Shown: positions 24,926-37,040 of the stretch, piece after piece
Numbering within the stretch: position 1 is the stretch's first letter
Layout: each line of letters starts with the position of its first letter
Source: Mermis nigrescens
Taxonomy: Eukaryota; Nematoda; Enoplea; Mermithida; Mermithidae
Assembly: GCA_036768485.1 (NCBI GenBank)
Contig: JAVLUZ010000141.1
Location: 4,601,349 to 4,665,348 of the forward strand
DNA: 64,000 bases
Direction of reading: 5' to 3'
Translations under genes and position numbers: made by a program
The notes under the pieces: model-generated
Seen by the model: only the letters and a program-made list of their open reading frames with translations
The model's database searches: none
What the model was told of the DNA's origin: nothing

Positions 24926-25795
24926 TAGAGCTGTGCCGGGGCCGCCTTTTTTGCCGGGGCCAGGGCCAGGGCCTAGGCCCGGTGCCGGGGCCGGGCTGGG
25001 CCTGGCCGGGGCCAATAATAGCGTGCTTTACCATGCTTATAGTACGACCCTGCCCTACCCCTTATATGTACCTATGCATATATTCTTGCTTGTAGATATG
25101 CACGTCAAGCGTTAATATTTGTTGGGATTACAAGATATAACGGAACATGGGCATTGGGGGATCTAGACCCCCATAATTCTTATTCTCCCCCCCAAAAAAA
25201 AATCCGCTAGACCCCTCAGAATTTGATTTTCAGAATTTTTTCTGTTTTTCTGCGGTTTTTTGATGCTAATGGATAGCTCTCATTGAGAAATGCGAGAAAA
25301 CTGTGTTTTTTCGCTCTACCATATATTATCAGGCACTTTTTTTGACTTTGAAAAATTTTGGACCCCCTAGAATTTTGAGCTGCCCATGTATGGATTTAAC
25401 TCCTCTGACTTGGATGCGTTTCTCAATGTGCTTTACTTTGCACTTTTTTTAGGCTTATTATTCTATTTGTTCTGATAGACGTAGCTGTCTGCTACCAAGC
25501 AAGCTGGAAATGCCCGTCTATATGAATTGCAATTTAAAATATGTCAATTTTGATTATTAACTAGAAATTTTCACCAATCTGACATAGTGAAATAAAGATT
25601 TGAATTAGCAAGATCTGTGGTTTGCTTGAAATTGAGTTTGAAGGTAAATCTGCCCAAAACATCAATTTTCTACATTATAATCGACTCTAACATTGGCCCC
25701 GGCCCCGGTGCCGGGGCCAGCTGGCCTCGAGCGCCGGGGCCGGGGCCAGCCTGGCCCCGGCGTCGGGGCCGGGGCCTGGCCCCGGCACAGCTCTA
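24926..25795. mobile_element. hAT-like element with GGCCCCGG-array ends
   Basis: TIR TAGAGCTGTGCCGGGGCC, flanks CTTTCCAT and CTTTCCGT. GC-rich arrays of (GG)CCCCGG units at 24936-25015 and 25695-25790 face each other. A family F-like block occupies 25147-25390. Non-coding; the TIR is close to that of 29732-31873. Confidence 0.88.
25147..25390 (-). mobile_element. Family F/B-like block inside the hAT element 24926-25795
   Basis: CATGGGCATTGGGGG ... GAGCTGCCCATGTATG. No matching 8-mers at the ends. Confidence 0.5.
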
Positions 25796-26093
25796 CTTTC
25801 CGTCGATAATTTCTTTTGAATATCTTCCTTACAACTACTAATCTTTCGATAAATCCCCATTAATTTAAATTCTGTGACTTCTATCTATTCTAGAATTAAG
25901 CCGTTTCCATGAGCAGACGAGACGTGCATGTGGGGGAATAGGGGCTCTGGGTTGGTCCTGACCCCCAAATGGGAAAGTGGGAAGTTTTGTGCGGAAAATA
26001 TGGTAAAATTGGGGCCAACACGGATGAAAATCCAAAATTTGCTTCAGAAGTGCTCCAGATTGACCAGAAACTGTCATGACGTAGTTTTAACAC

Positions 26094-26631
26094 GGCATTG
26101 GTGTAGCTGGTTCACATATATATTAAGATAGCCACGTTTGAACTACATATACAGCAAGTAGTATCCCATGAAAGCTGTCAGCTAACTGGTTTGATTTAAG
26201 TCAAGTCAAAAACAAATAAGGCAGTCCTCGGATTTTTCAGTAGATTCATGTGACTGACCAAAATGTTTGTGCCAGCATTTAAAATAAGCCTGAGTAATGG
26301 GATGCAACTCGCGTCGCTAGCTTCGCTCGTCGCATCCCATTACTCAGGCTTATTTTAAACGCTGGCACCAACATTTGGTCAGTCCATGATACTAAGCCTA
26401 AGCCTAATCAGCTGGTAAACCAGCAAAAGATGACAAATACCTTGCAATCTTAATCGAAATTAACCAGCGTTAGTCGATTGGTTATGGTTCTGGCCTTTAG
26501 AGCAAGAGGTCCATGTTTCAAATCCGACTGCCAACAACTTTATTTCGTTTCCTCAGATGCTAACGACTGCTTACATATGCCCTTGTAATATGACATTGTT
26601 AATACATTTGTGAACCAGCTACACAAATGCC
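26094..26631 (+). mobile_element. Family J inverted-repeat element with tRNA-like module, copy 1
   Basis: 538 bp, TIR GGCATTGGTGTAGCTGGTTC. Contains a 143-bp hairpin (26252-26394) and a tRNA-like segment. The same unit lies inverted at 27348. Confidence 0.75.
26469..26532 (+). other. tRNA-like (SINE-type) module
   Basis: TTAGTCGATTGGTTATGG resembles a pol III A box with D-loop, followed 25 nt later by TTTCAAATCCGAC, a B-box-like sequence; the inverted copy reads GCTTCGAATCTGA. Anticodon-stem pairing is poor and there is no acceptor stem, so it is a tRNA relic or SINE head, not a tRNA gene. Confidence 0.45.
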
Positions 26632-26636
26632 TTTTT

Positions 26637-27037
26637 AACCATAACCAATCGACTAATGCTGGTTAATTTCGATTAGGATTGCAAAGGTATTTAGTCATCT
26701 TTTGCTGGTTTACCAGCTGATTAGGCTTAGGACTTAGTATCATGGACTGACCAAATGTTGGTGTCAGCATGTAAAATAAGCCTGAATAATGGGATGCGAC
26801 AAGCAAAGCGAGACGACGTGAGTTGCATCCCATTACTTAGGCTTATTTTAAACGCTAGCACCAACATTTTGGTCAGTCACATGAATCTACTGAAAAAATC
26901 CGAGGACTGCCTTATGTGTTTTCGACTTGACTTAAATCAAACCAGTTAGGTGACAGCTTTCACCGGATACTACTTGCTGTATACGTAGTTAAAACGTGGC
27001 TATCTTAATATATATGTGAACCAGCTACACCAATGCC
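26637..27037 (-). mobile_element. Family J, truncated inverted copy
   Basis: Inverse of copy 1 from the A-box side of the tRNA-like module to the TIR (ends ACCAGCTACACCAATGCC). Includes its hairpin (26745-26878). Confidence 0.75.
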
Positions 27038-27054
27038 TGGTTAAAAACCAGCGG

Positions 27055-27310
27055 CCTAGACTGGAAATGATAACACACACAGTGTCGTACTATTTGCAGT
27101 CAAAAACCAGCAACCATGACTGCAAATAATATTAGACTCTGTGTAATAATATTTGCAGTCAAGGCAGCTGGTTTTTGACTGCAAATAATATTTAATTGTG
27201 TGATATTATTTGCAGTCTAAGCCGCTGGTTTTTTACTGCAAATAATATGACACTGTGTCTTATTTGCAGTCTAGGCCGCTGGTTTTTGACTACAAATAAT
27301 ATCTTACTGT
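27055..27310. repeat. ATTATTTGCAGTC tandem/inverted array
   Basis: About five units of roughly 55-65 bp built of ATTATTTGCAGTC, its inverse GACTGCAAATAAT, and CCGCTGGTTTTTGACTG. A remnant of the same unit is at 28545-28640. Confidence 0.7.
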
Positions 27311-27347
27311 ATGATAAATTAATCACTGCCCTAAAGTAGTGTTAAAA

Positions 27348-27886
27348 GGCATTCGTGTAGCTGGTTCACATATGTATTAACATAGTCATATTACAAGGGC
27401 GTATGTGTGCAGTCATTAGCATCTGAGGAAACGAAATAAAGTTGTTGGCAGTCAGATTCGAAGCGTGGACCTCTTGCTCTAAAGTCCAGATCCATAACCA
27501 ATCGACTAACGCTGGTTAATTTCGATTAAGATTGCAAGGTATTTGTCATCTTTTGCTGGTTTACCAGCTGATTAGGCTTAGGCTTAGTATCATGGACTGA
27601 CCAAATGTTGGTGCCAGCATTTAAAATAAGCCTGAGTAATGAGATGCAACAAGCGAAGCGAGCGACGCGAGTTGCATCCCATTACTTAGGCTTATTTTAA
27701 ACGCTGGCACCAACATTTTGGTCAGTCACATGAATCTACTGAAAAAATCCGAGGACTGCCTTATTTGTTTTCGACTTGACTTAAATCAAACCAGTTAGGT
27801 GACAGCTTTCACTGGATACTACTTGCTGTATACGTAGTTAAAACGTGGCTATCTTAATATATATGTGAACTAGCTACACCAATGCC
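27348..27886 (-). mobile_element. Family J, complete inverted copy
   Basis: 539 bp, GGCATTCGTGTAGCTGG ... TAGCTACACCAATGCC, same content as copy 1 in the opposite orientation, with hairpin 27595-27727. Confidence 0.78.
27446..27512 (-). other. tRNA-like (SINE-type) module, second copy
   Basis: Minus-strand copy inside family J with the better B box (CTTCGAATC) and the A-box-like TTAGTCGATTGG. Confidence 0.45.
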
Positions 27887-27939
27887 TTGACTACAACTAA
27901 TATGGCTAAAGTCAAGGAGGTTGGAAGTCCTAAAAAGTT

Positions 27940-28490
27940 ACGGCAAGGACATTTTATGACTGAGTTAGGGATGGGGAGTTCATATTTGAAAGAATTAGGT
28001 GGCAGTCGGCATTATTGACCGAGTTACATGCTGTTGAAGTTCATGTGTTTAAGGATAGGCGAATACTAAGCTCTTCCTTTGGGAATGCTTCGGATTAGTC
28101 TCCGAAGCGTCAGGGGATTGTGACTGAGCGGGTTACCAATTCTTAGGCTTAGGCATAGTTATGTGCATTCACATTGATACCATCGCATGGGCTAAGCCTG
28201 AGATAAATGGAGCGAAAATTGCGGAGCGGGCGAAGTGAGCAGAGCAATTTTTGCTCCATTTATGCCTTAGGCTTAGCCTATGTCTGGCACCAATTTGAAT
28301 CTGCAAGCAATTGCTGTCGCCACAAATTGAAAAAGAAAAATACGCCAAACGCCATTTTCCCCCTTTTTCACCTATCCTTAAGCACGTGAACTTCAACAGC
28401 CTGTAACTCGGTCAATAATGCCAACCGCCACCTAATTTTTTCAAATATGAACTCCCCATCCTAAAGTCAGTTAGAAAATGACCTTTTTTT
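27940..28490. repeat. Inverted repeat with central hairpin
   Basis: Arm 27945-28070 (gagttcatatttgaaagaatt..., gttgaagttcatg) is the inverse of 28370-28485. In the loop a hairpin (about 28150-28285: TAAGCCTGAGATAAATGGAGC ... GCTCCATTTATGCCTTAGGC) resembles the family J hairpins. Confidence 0.7.
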
Positions 28491-28777
28491 TGAAAATTTG
28501 ACATTTTTCAGTATTGCAGATTCCACCCATAATATTACACTGTCCGATCGTATTTGCAGTCTAGACTGCTGGGTTTTGACCGCAAATAGAATTCAACTGT
28601 ATGCTAAATTATTTGCAGTTGACTGCGAATAATTACTGCCCTATTTTAGCGCTTATCCCAGTTTTTGAGGCCATTTTGGCCAAAAAAGTTCAATTTTTGA
28701 CCACTCCTCTCAGACCGGCTGACCCCCCCTTAGATGGGCCATGCAGTGCACCCATGTTCACGAGTCTCTATTGACAG

Positions 28778-28950
28778 CAGGGTTGCCAAGTTGAGGGTTT
28801 TCCCACATTTTGTGGTTTTATTGAGGCCGTTGGAGGCATTTGCTTAGCGATTGAGGTTTTTTGCGCCCATGCTTAACCATTGGTTGGGGTTTTTTAGGCA
28901 GTTTAAGGTTAAAATTGATTGTTTTTCGATAAGTGCACTTGACAACCCTG
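28778..28950. mobile_element. hAT-like MITE, CAGGGTTGCCAAG termini
   Basis: 173 bp, CAGGGTTGCCAAGTT ... ACTTGACAACCCTG; flanks ATTGACAG and ATCGGCAG match at six of eight. Confidence 0.75.
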
Positions 28951-29723
28951 ATCGGCAGGAGAGCGCGCCTGTACAAAGTATAGCCGCAAGATTTATCGAT
29001 TTTTTCGAACTCATTTATTTTTGCTCGGCTTAGGTTTAGATTTACGGGGAGGGTAGTACTTCTGCTTAGATAGGTCTCGTTCCCGCTTAGGGCGGTATTG
29101 CTCCTGCTTAGGACGAGATAAACCTAGGCGTTTTTGTTGCGCGCTCTTTTGTGAATAAACGATCGTATGTCTCTTCCTGTTGCCATATATATTACCCTAC
29201 CCTGGCTGGCCACCGCGGGGCGGCGCATTATGCTTGTGATGAAGCAAGCAGGGATCGTAAGGGCTTTTTTTGGGTTTCCTCTAACATACTTGAATTGTTT
29301 AAGCGCATATAGATTTGTTATTTTCGCATGTTTTACTTTAGTAAGTGTGTAATTAGGGTTTTCAGCCCTTTGAAATTTTTGCATTTTTAGTATTCTTGCT
29401 GTGATAAGCTAGCTGTAAACGGATATTGTAGCGTTATTTTTGTTGATTTGTTTTTCTTATTTATTGTCTTATGCAACGTGAACAAGATTGGATGGCTAAT
29501 TGTTTTCACAAAGTCTGGCTTGTTGGGCCGCGGCGGAAGGAATGCAGAAAATGGGTTCCGTCAGAAATCGGTAAAAATGAGTTTAGAAAGTCGGGATTTT
29601 TGCAAAACGTGCTGAAATCGTTAGAATAAGGCGCGGAATACAAATTCGATTGAAAACTGTCCTTTGCTTCCCGAAATATTCCGTATTTTACAGCAAAATT
29701 CGTGTTTTCGTGATTTAGCGCTA
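28951..29723. other. No supported gene
   Basis: Contains CTGCTTAGATAGG / CCCGCTTAGGGCGG units at 29050-29130 that look inverse to 32060-32105 (caagcgggagtaataccg), so an older inverted-repeat element may enclose 29-32 kb. Confidence 0.35.
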
Positions 29724-29731
29724 GTATCTAT

Positions 29732-31873
29732 TAGGGTTGTGCCGGGTAGCCGGACCCGGACCCGAATAGCCGGGTACCCGGCTAAAATTTTGGACCCGGA
29801 CCCGGACCCGACAATCCTAAATTTTTGAACCCGGACCCATACCCGGACCCGGCTGTATCCATAAACTTGGACCCGGATCCGGACCCGCCTTCAATATGGT
29901 GTCAGGTCCGGGTCCAAGTATATAATGCACGCATACTGCATTGCAGAAATATTGAAAAACAACGAAAAATGACATAGGCTTAAAAACAGGCAAATGGATC
30001 ATTTTCAACATTTTAATCAACTCAGCAACAAACTGATGGCCTCATCAAACATTAAAATTTAAGGTGACAAATAGTAATAATCTGACAAATATTGGCGCTA
30101 TATTAAAGCCGAAGCCATGTCTCTTAGGCGTGACACAATAGCAATATAAAGCATGGTCTAAGTTATTTATAGATGCACTTTTAGTTACAATACGCGTTAG
30201 CAGAGGCGAGGGGGGCGACCCCCATTGGCCAAAAATATTTGGTGAGATAAAGAATGGATATGCAATTTGCAATGATTTTTGGCCCTCAGTGACCATAATT
30301 TCTCAAATTTATCCGCCGCTACGCGCCGGATGATACCTATTAATGACATTTATTTACTTTCTTGGCGATCTGGAAGCACGTTTTTTTTGTATCGGAAAAA
30401 ATTATTCCCGATGTACAAAGACTTTTCGGGACCGTCTTTGTACACGTACAAAGATTTTTGGGAAGTCAAAACCAGCAAAAAAGGTCTAAACTTCGCAGAA
30501 ATTTTGCATAAATTTTCGGTGCTTCGCGCCGGAATGAGTAATTGTGTGTCCTATATATCTTTATAATAGCAGAAATCGCATTTCGAAAGGAAAAATGTCA
30601 AATTTTTCGGCGCTTCGCGCCGTTTTAAGACGATTCTTAATGATTTTCGCCCTCTTTAACCCTGGAATTAGTTATAATACGCTAGTAAAGGTCGAACAAC
30701 TCTACCACACTAAAGCCGCTACCGTACTATATCATAGCACCCAAAAATTTGTGTGTACAAAATGTACAACGACTTTTAGGGACCATCTTTGTACATGTTC
30801 AAACGGACCTTGTACAAAAAACACTGCCTGTACGCCATTTTCTGTTCATGTAGGTTTCAAATCAATTTTAACTACAGAAACAGATATTTTTGCATAGTTT
30901 TCTTCTAATTTCAATTAAAAATTTCGATGATTCGCATCAAATGCTATAAATACAGGAAATCAAGCAGTAAATCATGCTTCTAGACGTCTATCCACCTTAA
31001 TTTCACAAATTTTCCGGCGCTTCGCGCCAGATTTTTGTTAAAGTCAAAGAAATTTAATTATTTTTTTCGCACGAAATTGTCGAAAATTTCAAAATTTTTA
31101 GAAAAAATATTGCGTCAAAAGTGATTTTATGTAAAAGTATACGATTTAAAATACCGAAAAAACGCTATTTCACGCGTTGAGAGCAAATTTTCGGACCTAT
31201 TTTTGACTGTTTTTGGAAAAATTGGAATCAGGCACGTAGCTGGCCGCCCTATTTTCGGGTGCGAACACCAATTTTGAGGGGGGGCTAAGCCCAAAAGGGC
31301 CAAAATAGCACAGAATAATGTTTAAAAAGTCCTATTGCTCCGATTTTTCTGAATTTTGAGGGGGGTCCGGCCCCCTCATTCCCCCCCAGAGATACGTGCT
31401 TGGTTGGGATTCCGCCCTCCCTTAGAAATTTCCTAGATCCGCTACTGCGCGTTAGCATATTACAAGCGTCTATGGAGACGTTCTTTTGGGGTCGTGCTGC
31501 ACACACCGACAGGCATCAGACACAGTCGCAACTTAGTGCACTGCTGTTTGTTTGCTTATTCTTTTGTTGCACCATTCCTGAACTGAAGCTATCCTGGAAC
31601 AAAGAAACTAACAAATAAATGTGCAAGCATGCGGACATGAGGGAAAAATTGATAGGATATGGTGGTTTGGTAGGTACAACACAATGTTATGTTAGACGGA
31701 CCCGGACCCGCCGGGTCCAACTTTTGGACCCGGACCCGGACCCGGACCCGGACCCGAAGTGGATAGAAATTTTGGACCCGGACCCGGACCCGTACCCGAC
31801 TTTCCTAAAATGTTGGACCCGGACCCGGACCCGGACCCAAATTTTCGAAAAAAGTGGACCCGGCACAACCCTA
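29732..31873. mobile_element. hAT-like element with GGACCC-array ends
   Basis: TIR TAGGGTTGTGCCGGGT, perfect 8-bp duplication GTATCTAT (29724-29731 and 31874-31881). Arrays of GGACCC(G) units lie just inside both ends (29746-29920 and 31693-31866) in inverse orientation. Family A (1247 bp) is nested inside, leaving about 0.89 kb of its own sequence, non-coding. Confidence 0.9.
30201..31447 (+). mobile_element. hAT-like element, family A, complete copy
   Basis: 1247 bp, CAGAGGCGAGGGGGGCG ... TCCTAGATCCGCTACTG, perfect 8-bp duplication CGCGTTAG (30193-30200 and 31448-31455). Contains three GCGCTTCGCGCC-type hairpins (near 30.53, 30.61 and 31.02 kb). No transposase frame seen. Nested in 29732-31873. 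Confidence 0.9.
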
Positions 31874-31881
31874 GTATCTAT

Positions 31882-32884
31882 ATATTAAATTCTTGTTTTT
31901 TAAAGTTTCTTTGCCAAAAAAAAATTTTCCGTGATACTTCCGATCTGTTGATGTCGAATATAGAATAAACTATTCTTTTTGCTTAAAAATCATTTTAAAA
32001 CGTGATATACATACCTGAGCAAATTTATGCTAATTTCCATCTAATAGGTAAATCAATCCAAGCAGATATATGTCTACCCAAGCGGGAGTAATACCGACCT
32101 GAGCATCCTAAAGTTCTCTTTAATTTAAAACTAAGCTTAAGAAAAAGTTGGAGAAGACAGACTCACCGCATGAGTGTCAAAACTCCATATTCTTAAGCAC
32201 TGTTCAATTGTGAACTTTTAGTCTTTATCTCCCTCAATTTTAGACGAATTTTTATGAAAGTTTTTTCCGCGCATTTTTTCACATTTGCTGTGAGTTTCAT
32301 AAAAAATCCGAACTTTCTAAATTGATTTTTAAGAATTTTAGACAACCAATATTCTGCACTTTAGTCGGCTGGAACTTATGCAAATGTTTTGATTTTTCAC
32401 TGAACTTTCAAATTTACTTCAGAGAGTTAATCCGTTTTACTGTCCTGAGTTCTGTTTGATTTAATTATTCCTTCCATATATATGATTTAAAGCGATCTTC
32501 CAATTTTGTTTGAATTTTTTTCATAATTTACGAGGTATATTTTTGGATTTAGAATAATCCTTAAATCTCTATTTTCAGTGTCTGTAAGTGACTTTTTCTG
32601 AGTCAAATTTTTGAATTTCTACAAGGCCTATCAAATTTTTGCCAAGTTTGTTTTTGAAATTTTTTTAATATTTACAGGGCGTATTTTTTGTGTTCAGAGA
32701 TGGGCTGCAACTTATGCATATATTTGGATTTTCTTACTGAGCTTCAAAATTTACTTGAGAAGAGTAAATTCCTTTTTTTGAGTTCTATTTAATTTAATTA
32801 TTTTTCTGCTACGTTTATATTCCTCAGTTCTGCGTAATTGTTCCTCGATTTTTCAATCCTAAATGTTCAGCACCTATGTAATTT
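31882..32884. other. No supported gene
   Basis: AT-rich spacer without long frames. The region around 32400-32820 has two diverged similar blocks (tatgcaaatgttttgattttt..., tatgcatatatttggattttc...). Confidence 0.4.
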
Positions 32885-32895
32885 AGTGTAGACAG

Positions 32896-33290
32896 CATAA
32901 ATGGGCACGCTTAGGTTTTTCAGGGTCAAATGACTTCCTGGAACCTGCAGGATTGGTCATCATGACCATAGATGCAGAGCATTGTCTAACTGGGGAAAGG
33001 GTGAAAATGACTTTTCTTGGGCCAAAATTACCTCAAAAACCTGGTATAAATGCTAATTTAGCGTTAAAACTACGTTATTCCACAGTTTATGTCAATTTCA
33101 AGCACTTTTGAAGAACATTTTTAATTTTTATCCATTTTCGGCCTTAATTTTGGCTCATTTTCCTTAGAAAATTTTTAAAACTCTTGCAGGATTGGTCCGA
33201 TTTCCTCTGCGGGTTTGCGGAGTTGCTCAGCCGTCAGGGTCAAGTCACTTGACCCTGTATTGACCCTGTGCCCATGTATGATAGACAGGC
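32896..33290 (+). mobile_element. hAT-like short element, family N, copy
   Basis: 395 bp, CATAAATGGGCACGC ... GACCCTGTGCCCATGTATG, flanked by GTAGACAG and ATAGACAG (seven of eight). Inserted three bases inside the left end of the family H element 32893-34360. Confidence 0.8.
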
Positions 33291-33788
33291 CCGTTTCCAG
33301 GACTGGACTTTGTTCCGTGGGAAAGGGGGCATGATCAGAATTTATTAAAATCATAAGGAAGAATGGAAGGTTGAATTAAAAAAGACATTTTACTTCTACT
33401 GAGCTGCACACTTTGCAGATTTTGCTACCTTATCGAAAATATGAGAATCCATTGGACACCCTCTGATCTAGGTTTAGTGGGTCTGGGGTGGCGCGCTCAA
33501 GCGCTACCCAGCGGGGTTGGGGCAGAGTCGCAAAATTTTTCTGTGAAAAAACACCTTAAAGTTGGATCTTAACGTGCCTAATTTTGGTTTTGAAGTCAGT
33601 CTAGAAATAGTCAAACTTAATCACTAAAATTCTTCATCATCACCAAAAAATGATGATCTTTCTCGCTCATTGCACGGATCTCATTTTCTACGTAAAACCT
33701 GCAAAAAACAAGTCATATATGCAAAATATGCTTTAGACTGTTTAAAGATTGAATATGGAGTATTTTAAACCCGCGTTTGGGTCTGAAT

Positions 33789-34203
33789 CATAGGTGAACA
33801 AGGTTAGGGTCGGCATGGGGGGTGAAATATTAGGAATCAAAAACAGTAAATTTAATGTTCACGAAGTTTTTTATTGTTCAAACGATTGAAATGGTCAAAA
33901 TAGCCTTTAAAACGTCTTTCCGTGGTTATTTCGCCTTTTTAAAACTTTTTTAGTCCATTTTGACTGCATTATATCATTTTTAGCACTAAAAAATACAGAA
34001 AGTGATCAATTTCTACGCTTTTTGGGTAAAAAAAGTACATAAAAGTACTAATTCATCGGGAAAATTGTTTGACATCTTCACTGCTTTTGGCCTCGAAAAT
34101 GATGCAAAAAACCTTTTATCAGCTCAGAATCGCCGGACAGTATCTGTCTGGCTGACCCTTCAGCGGGAGGTAATAACCCTCTCACCCTCTTTGTGCATGT
34201 ATG
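33789..34203 (+). mobile_element. hAT-like short element, family M, copy 1
   Basis: 415 bp, CATAGGTGAACAAGG ... TTGTGCATGTATG, flanked by GTCTGAAT (33781-33788) and GTCTAAAT (34204-34211). Nested in family H. Confidence 0.85.
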
Positions 34204-34447
34204 GTCTAAATATATTACAATTAATAATTGTTGAATTCGGCCGAAAATTTTGGCGATTTTTTGCCAAAAAAGCAAAAAAGGGGTAAAGGAAAAAATCATT
34301 CTCAAATTTCATTTCGGGAGGGGAGGCACGTGCCCCCTATCTATTTTGGATACGGGCCCGAGTCTAAATGACTTTTTCAATTAAACAACATTTTAATAGG
34401 TACTTATTTACAATGTATGTTTTTGGATTAAGCTCTGTAAAAAATTT

Positions 34448-34945
<498 letters not shown>

Positions 34946-34970
34946 CATTATTCAGATATATGTATGCAGG

Positions 34971-35302
34971 CAGCGCCGTATTTTTGAGGGGTGGGGCACG
35001 GTTATTTTTGTATTCGGCAAAGATTTTTCGCGATGTACAAAGACTTTTGGGGACCGTCTTTGTACATGTACAAAGATTTTTTGGAAGACAAAAACTGCAA
35101 AAAAGGTTCGAAATTCGCAAAAATTCTCGACGCTCCGCGCCGAAATGAGCAATTGTGTGTTCTATATATCTTTATAATTTCAGAAATTGCATTTTGAGAG
35201 GAAAAATGCCAAATTTTTTGGCGCTTCGCGCCGTTTTGAGACGATTATTACTGATTTTTGTTCTCAGAAACCTAGAAATTGCTAAAATACGTAACCAAAG
35301 GT
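34971..35302 (+). mobile_element. Family H/A-type repeat, left half
   Basis: Starts CAGCGCCGTATTTTTGAGGGG and carries the recurrent blocks gatgtacaaagacttttggg and gcgcttcgcgccg. Interrupted by the hAT element at 35303; continues at 38175. Confidence 0.6.
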
Positions 35303-35653
35303 CAGTGATCGGACCGGGGCCTCGGCCTCGGCAATCCTCGGCGTTTTTTGGAGCCTCGGCCTCGGCGCCGAGGGCGAAGCTGAAAAGTGCCGAGGCGCCG
35401 AGGGTTAAAATCGAATTTGAATAAGTTTAATATATCCGTTGAATATTAACTATTTAGAATGCATCTGCAGTACACAGGCTATTTTTTACCTTTAGACTTT
35501 TCTTATGGTTTTAGTCGCGTACCCAGTTACACCAAGTTACATACAGCAAAGTGCCAATTTATTATTCATGTGAAGACTAAGTTTTAATTCTCATGCTCGC
35601 TACATGGATCGGAAACACACATTCCCAAGAGGGGGGTGAGGGAGGGTTATTAC

Positions 35654-35917
35654 CATAGGTAGGCAGCACCAAAATTCTAGAGGGGGGTGAAAAAATTTTC
35701 AAAGGTCAAAAAATGGTCTTAAAAGTGGTCGTATGGCGAAAAAACACCAGTTTTCGACGTTTCTCATAGATCACTATCCAATGGCATCAAAAAATCGCTA
35801 AAAAAGCAAAAAAAAATTTCAAAATTTGAATTCTGGGGGTATTTTGATTTCTGGGGGGGGGGGTATTTCAACTTTGCGGGGGTGCATACCCACCCCAAAC
35901 CCCCACGCCCATGTGTG
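35654..35917 (+). mobile_element. hAT-like short element, family B, copy
   Basis: 264 bp, CATAGGTAGGCAGCACC ... CACGCCCATGTGTG, perfect 8-bp duplication GTTATTAC (35646-35653 and 35918-35925). Nested in the hAT element 35303-38166. Confidence 0.9.
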
Positions 35918-36119
35918 GTTATTACCCTCCTCTCAGGGTACAAGACTCAAGTCACTGTCAGACGATTTTTGGTGAAAACCTTTTGAATAATTTTTGAAGT
36001 TAATTTTACTATGGCAAAAGTGCAGCTAACTATTAGAATTTCACGAAGTGATACAGTATTTTTGAATGTAAGCAAGAGTGAATAGACTAACTATCACTAT
36101 AAAACATGCATGCAACAGC

Positions 36120-37040
36120 TCAAAAGTTTTGGGAGGGGCTCCTCGGCATATATGTAACGGCTTGAAATTTCGGGTAGGGGTCCCTGGCCATTTTTAAAAG
36201 GAAGGGGATTAGCGACTCTAATTTTATGTCAAAAATGGCAAAAGCACCTAAAAATAGCCAACAAAGCCCAAATTTTCGCCAAAAATGGGGAGGATAGATC
36301 AAAATTTTCTGACGTTGGAGGGAAGGGTGTGGGGAGGACGTCCAACCCTGGGTGGATGGGGAATTCCCCAAACCCCCTGTTACACGTATGATTTTCGGCC
36401 ATTTTTATGGGAGAGGGGGTAAGTGATCACGAATTTTCGGCCGAAAATCGCAAAAACGCACCTAAAAATGGCCAATAAATGCAGGTTTTGCCAAAAATCG
36501 ATTTCGACTCGTTCATTTTTTGGAGCCATTTTTATACAATGTTAAAATACTTTCTTGGACAAAGTGATATTAATTATATTGTTTTTTAGTATATTTTAGG
36601 AAATTTCAAAAAATTTTCAGCGCTCCGCGCAAAATATCGCTAATATACTGTATTTAGATTTGAAGCAGGGAAATAAACACTCCAAAATCAATTTTTGTGT
36701 AATCTAGGCATCTTTATGCAGATTTAAATATCTTTTGTGTCTATTTATACTGTTTTAAAAATTTCATGCAAAATAAGTACTATTTAATAACTTTGCTTTT
36801 TTTGCCGTTCAAAGATAAAATTGACTAATTTATCCTGATGTTGCATTGAATTTCTAAGCACAGTAGTGCTTATTACAAGATTTAATTGGCATATTACAAT
36901 ATCTGTAATATTTCTGATTTTATAGTACAAGTTGTTTTAGCTTTCTCAGTCGAGTTTTATGTGTAAATTTCATCAAAAGCTGATAAAAATTTCGGCGCTT
37001 CGAGCCGAACTAATATTACCAACTAACTTCAAGCCGAATT
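36120..37040. repeat. Degenerate repeats inside the hAT element 35303-38166
   Basis: Two similar G-rich blocks (36120-36385, 36385-36540) with CAAAAACGCACCTAAAAATGG-like phrases, then AT-rich sequence. No transposase. Confidence 0.45.

Larger units (their letters stand above)
32893..34360. mobile_element. hAT-like element, family H
   Basis: Starts CAG (then the family N insertion) and resumes CAGGCCCGTTTCCAGGA at 33296; ends TTTTGGATACGGGCCCG. Flanks AGTGTAGA (32885-32892) and AGTCTAAA (34361-34368) match at six of eight. Contains family N at 32896 and family M at 33789. Confidence 0.65.

Noticed and set aside
24718..25115. Open frames running into the GGCCCC array
   Set aside because: Their second half is the subterminal array of the hAT-like element; the first half has no splice or domain support.
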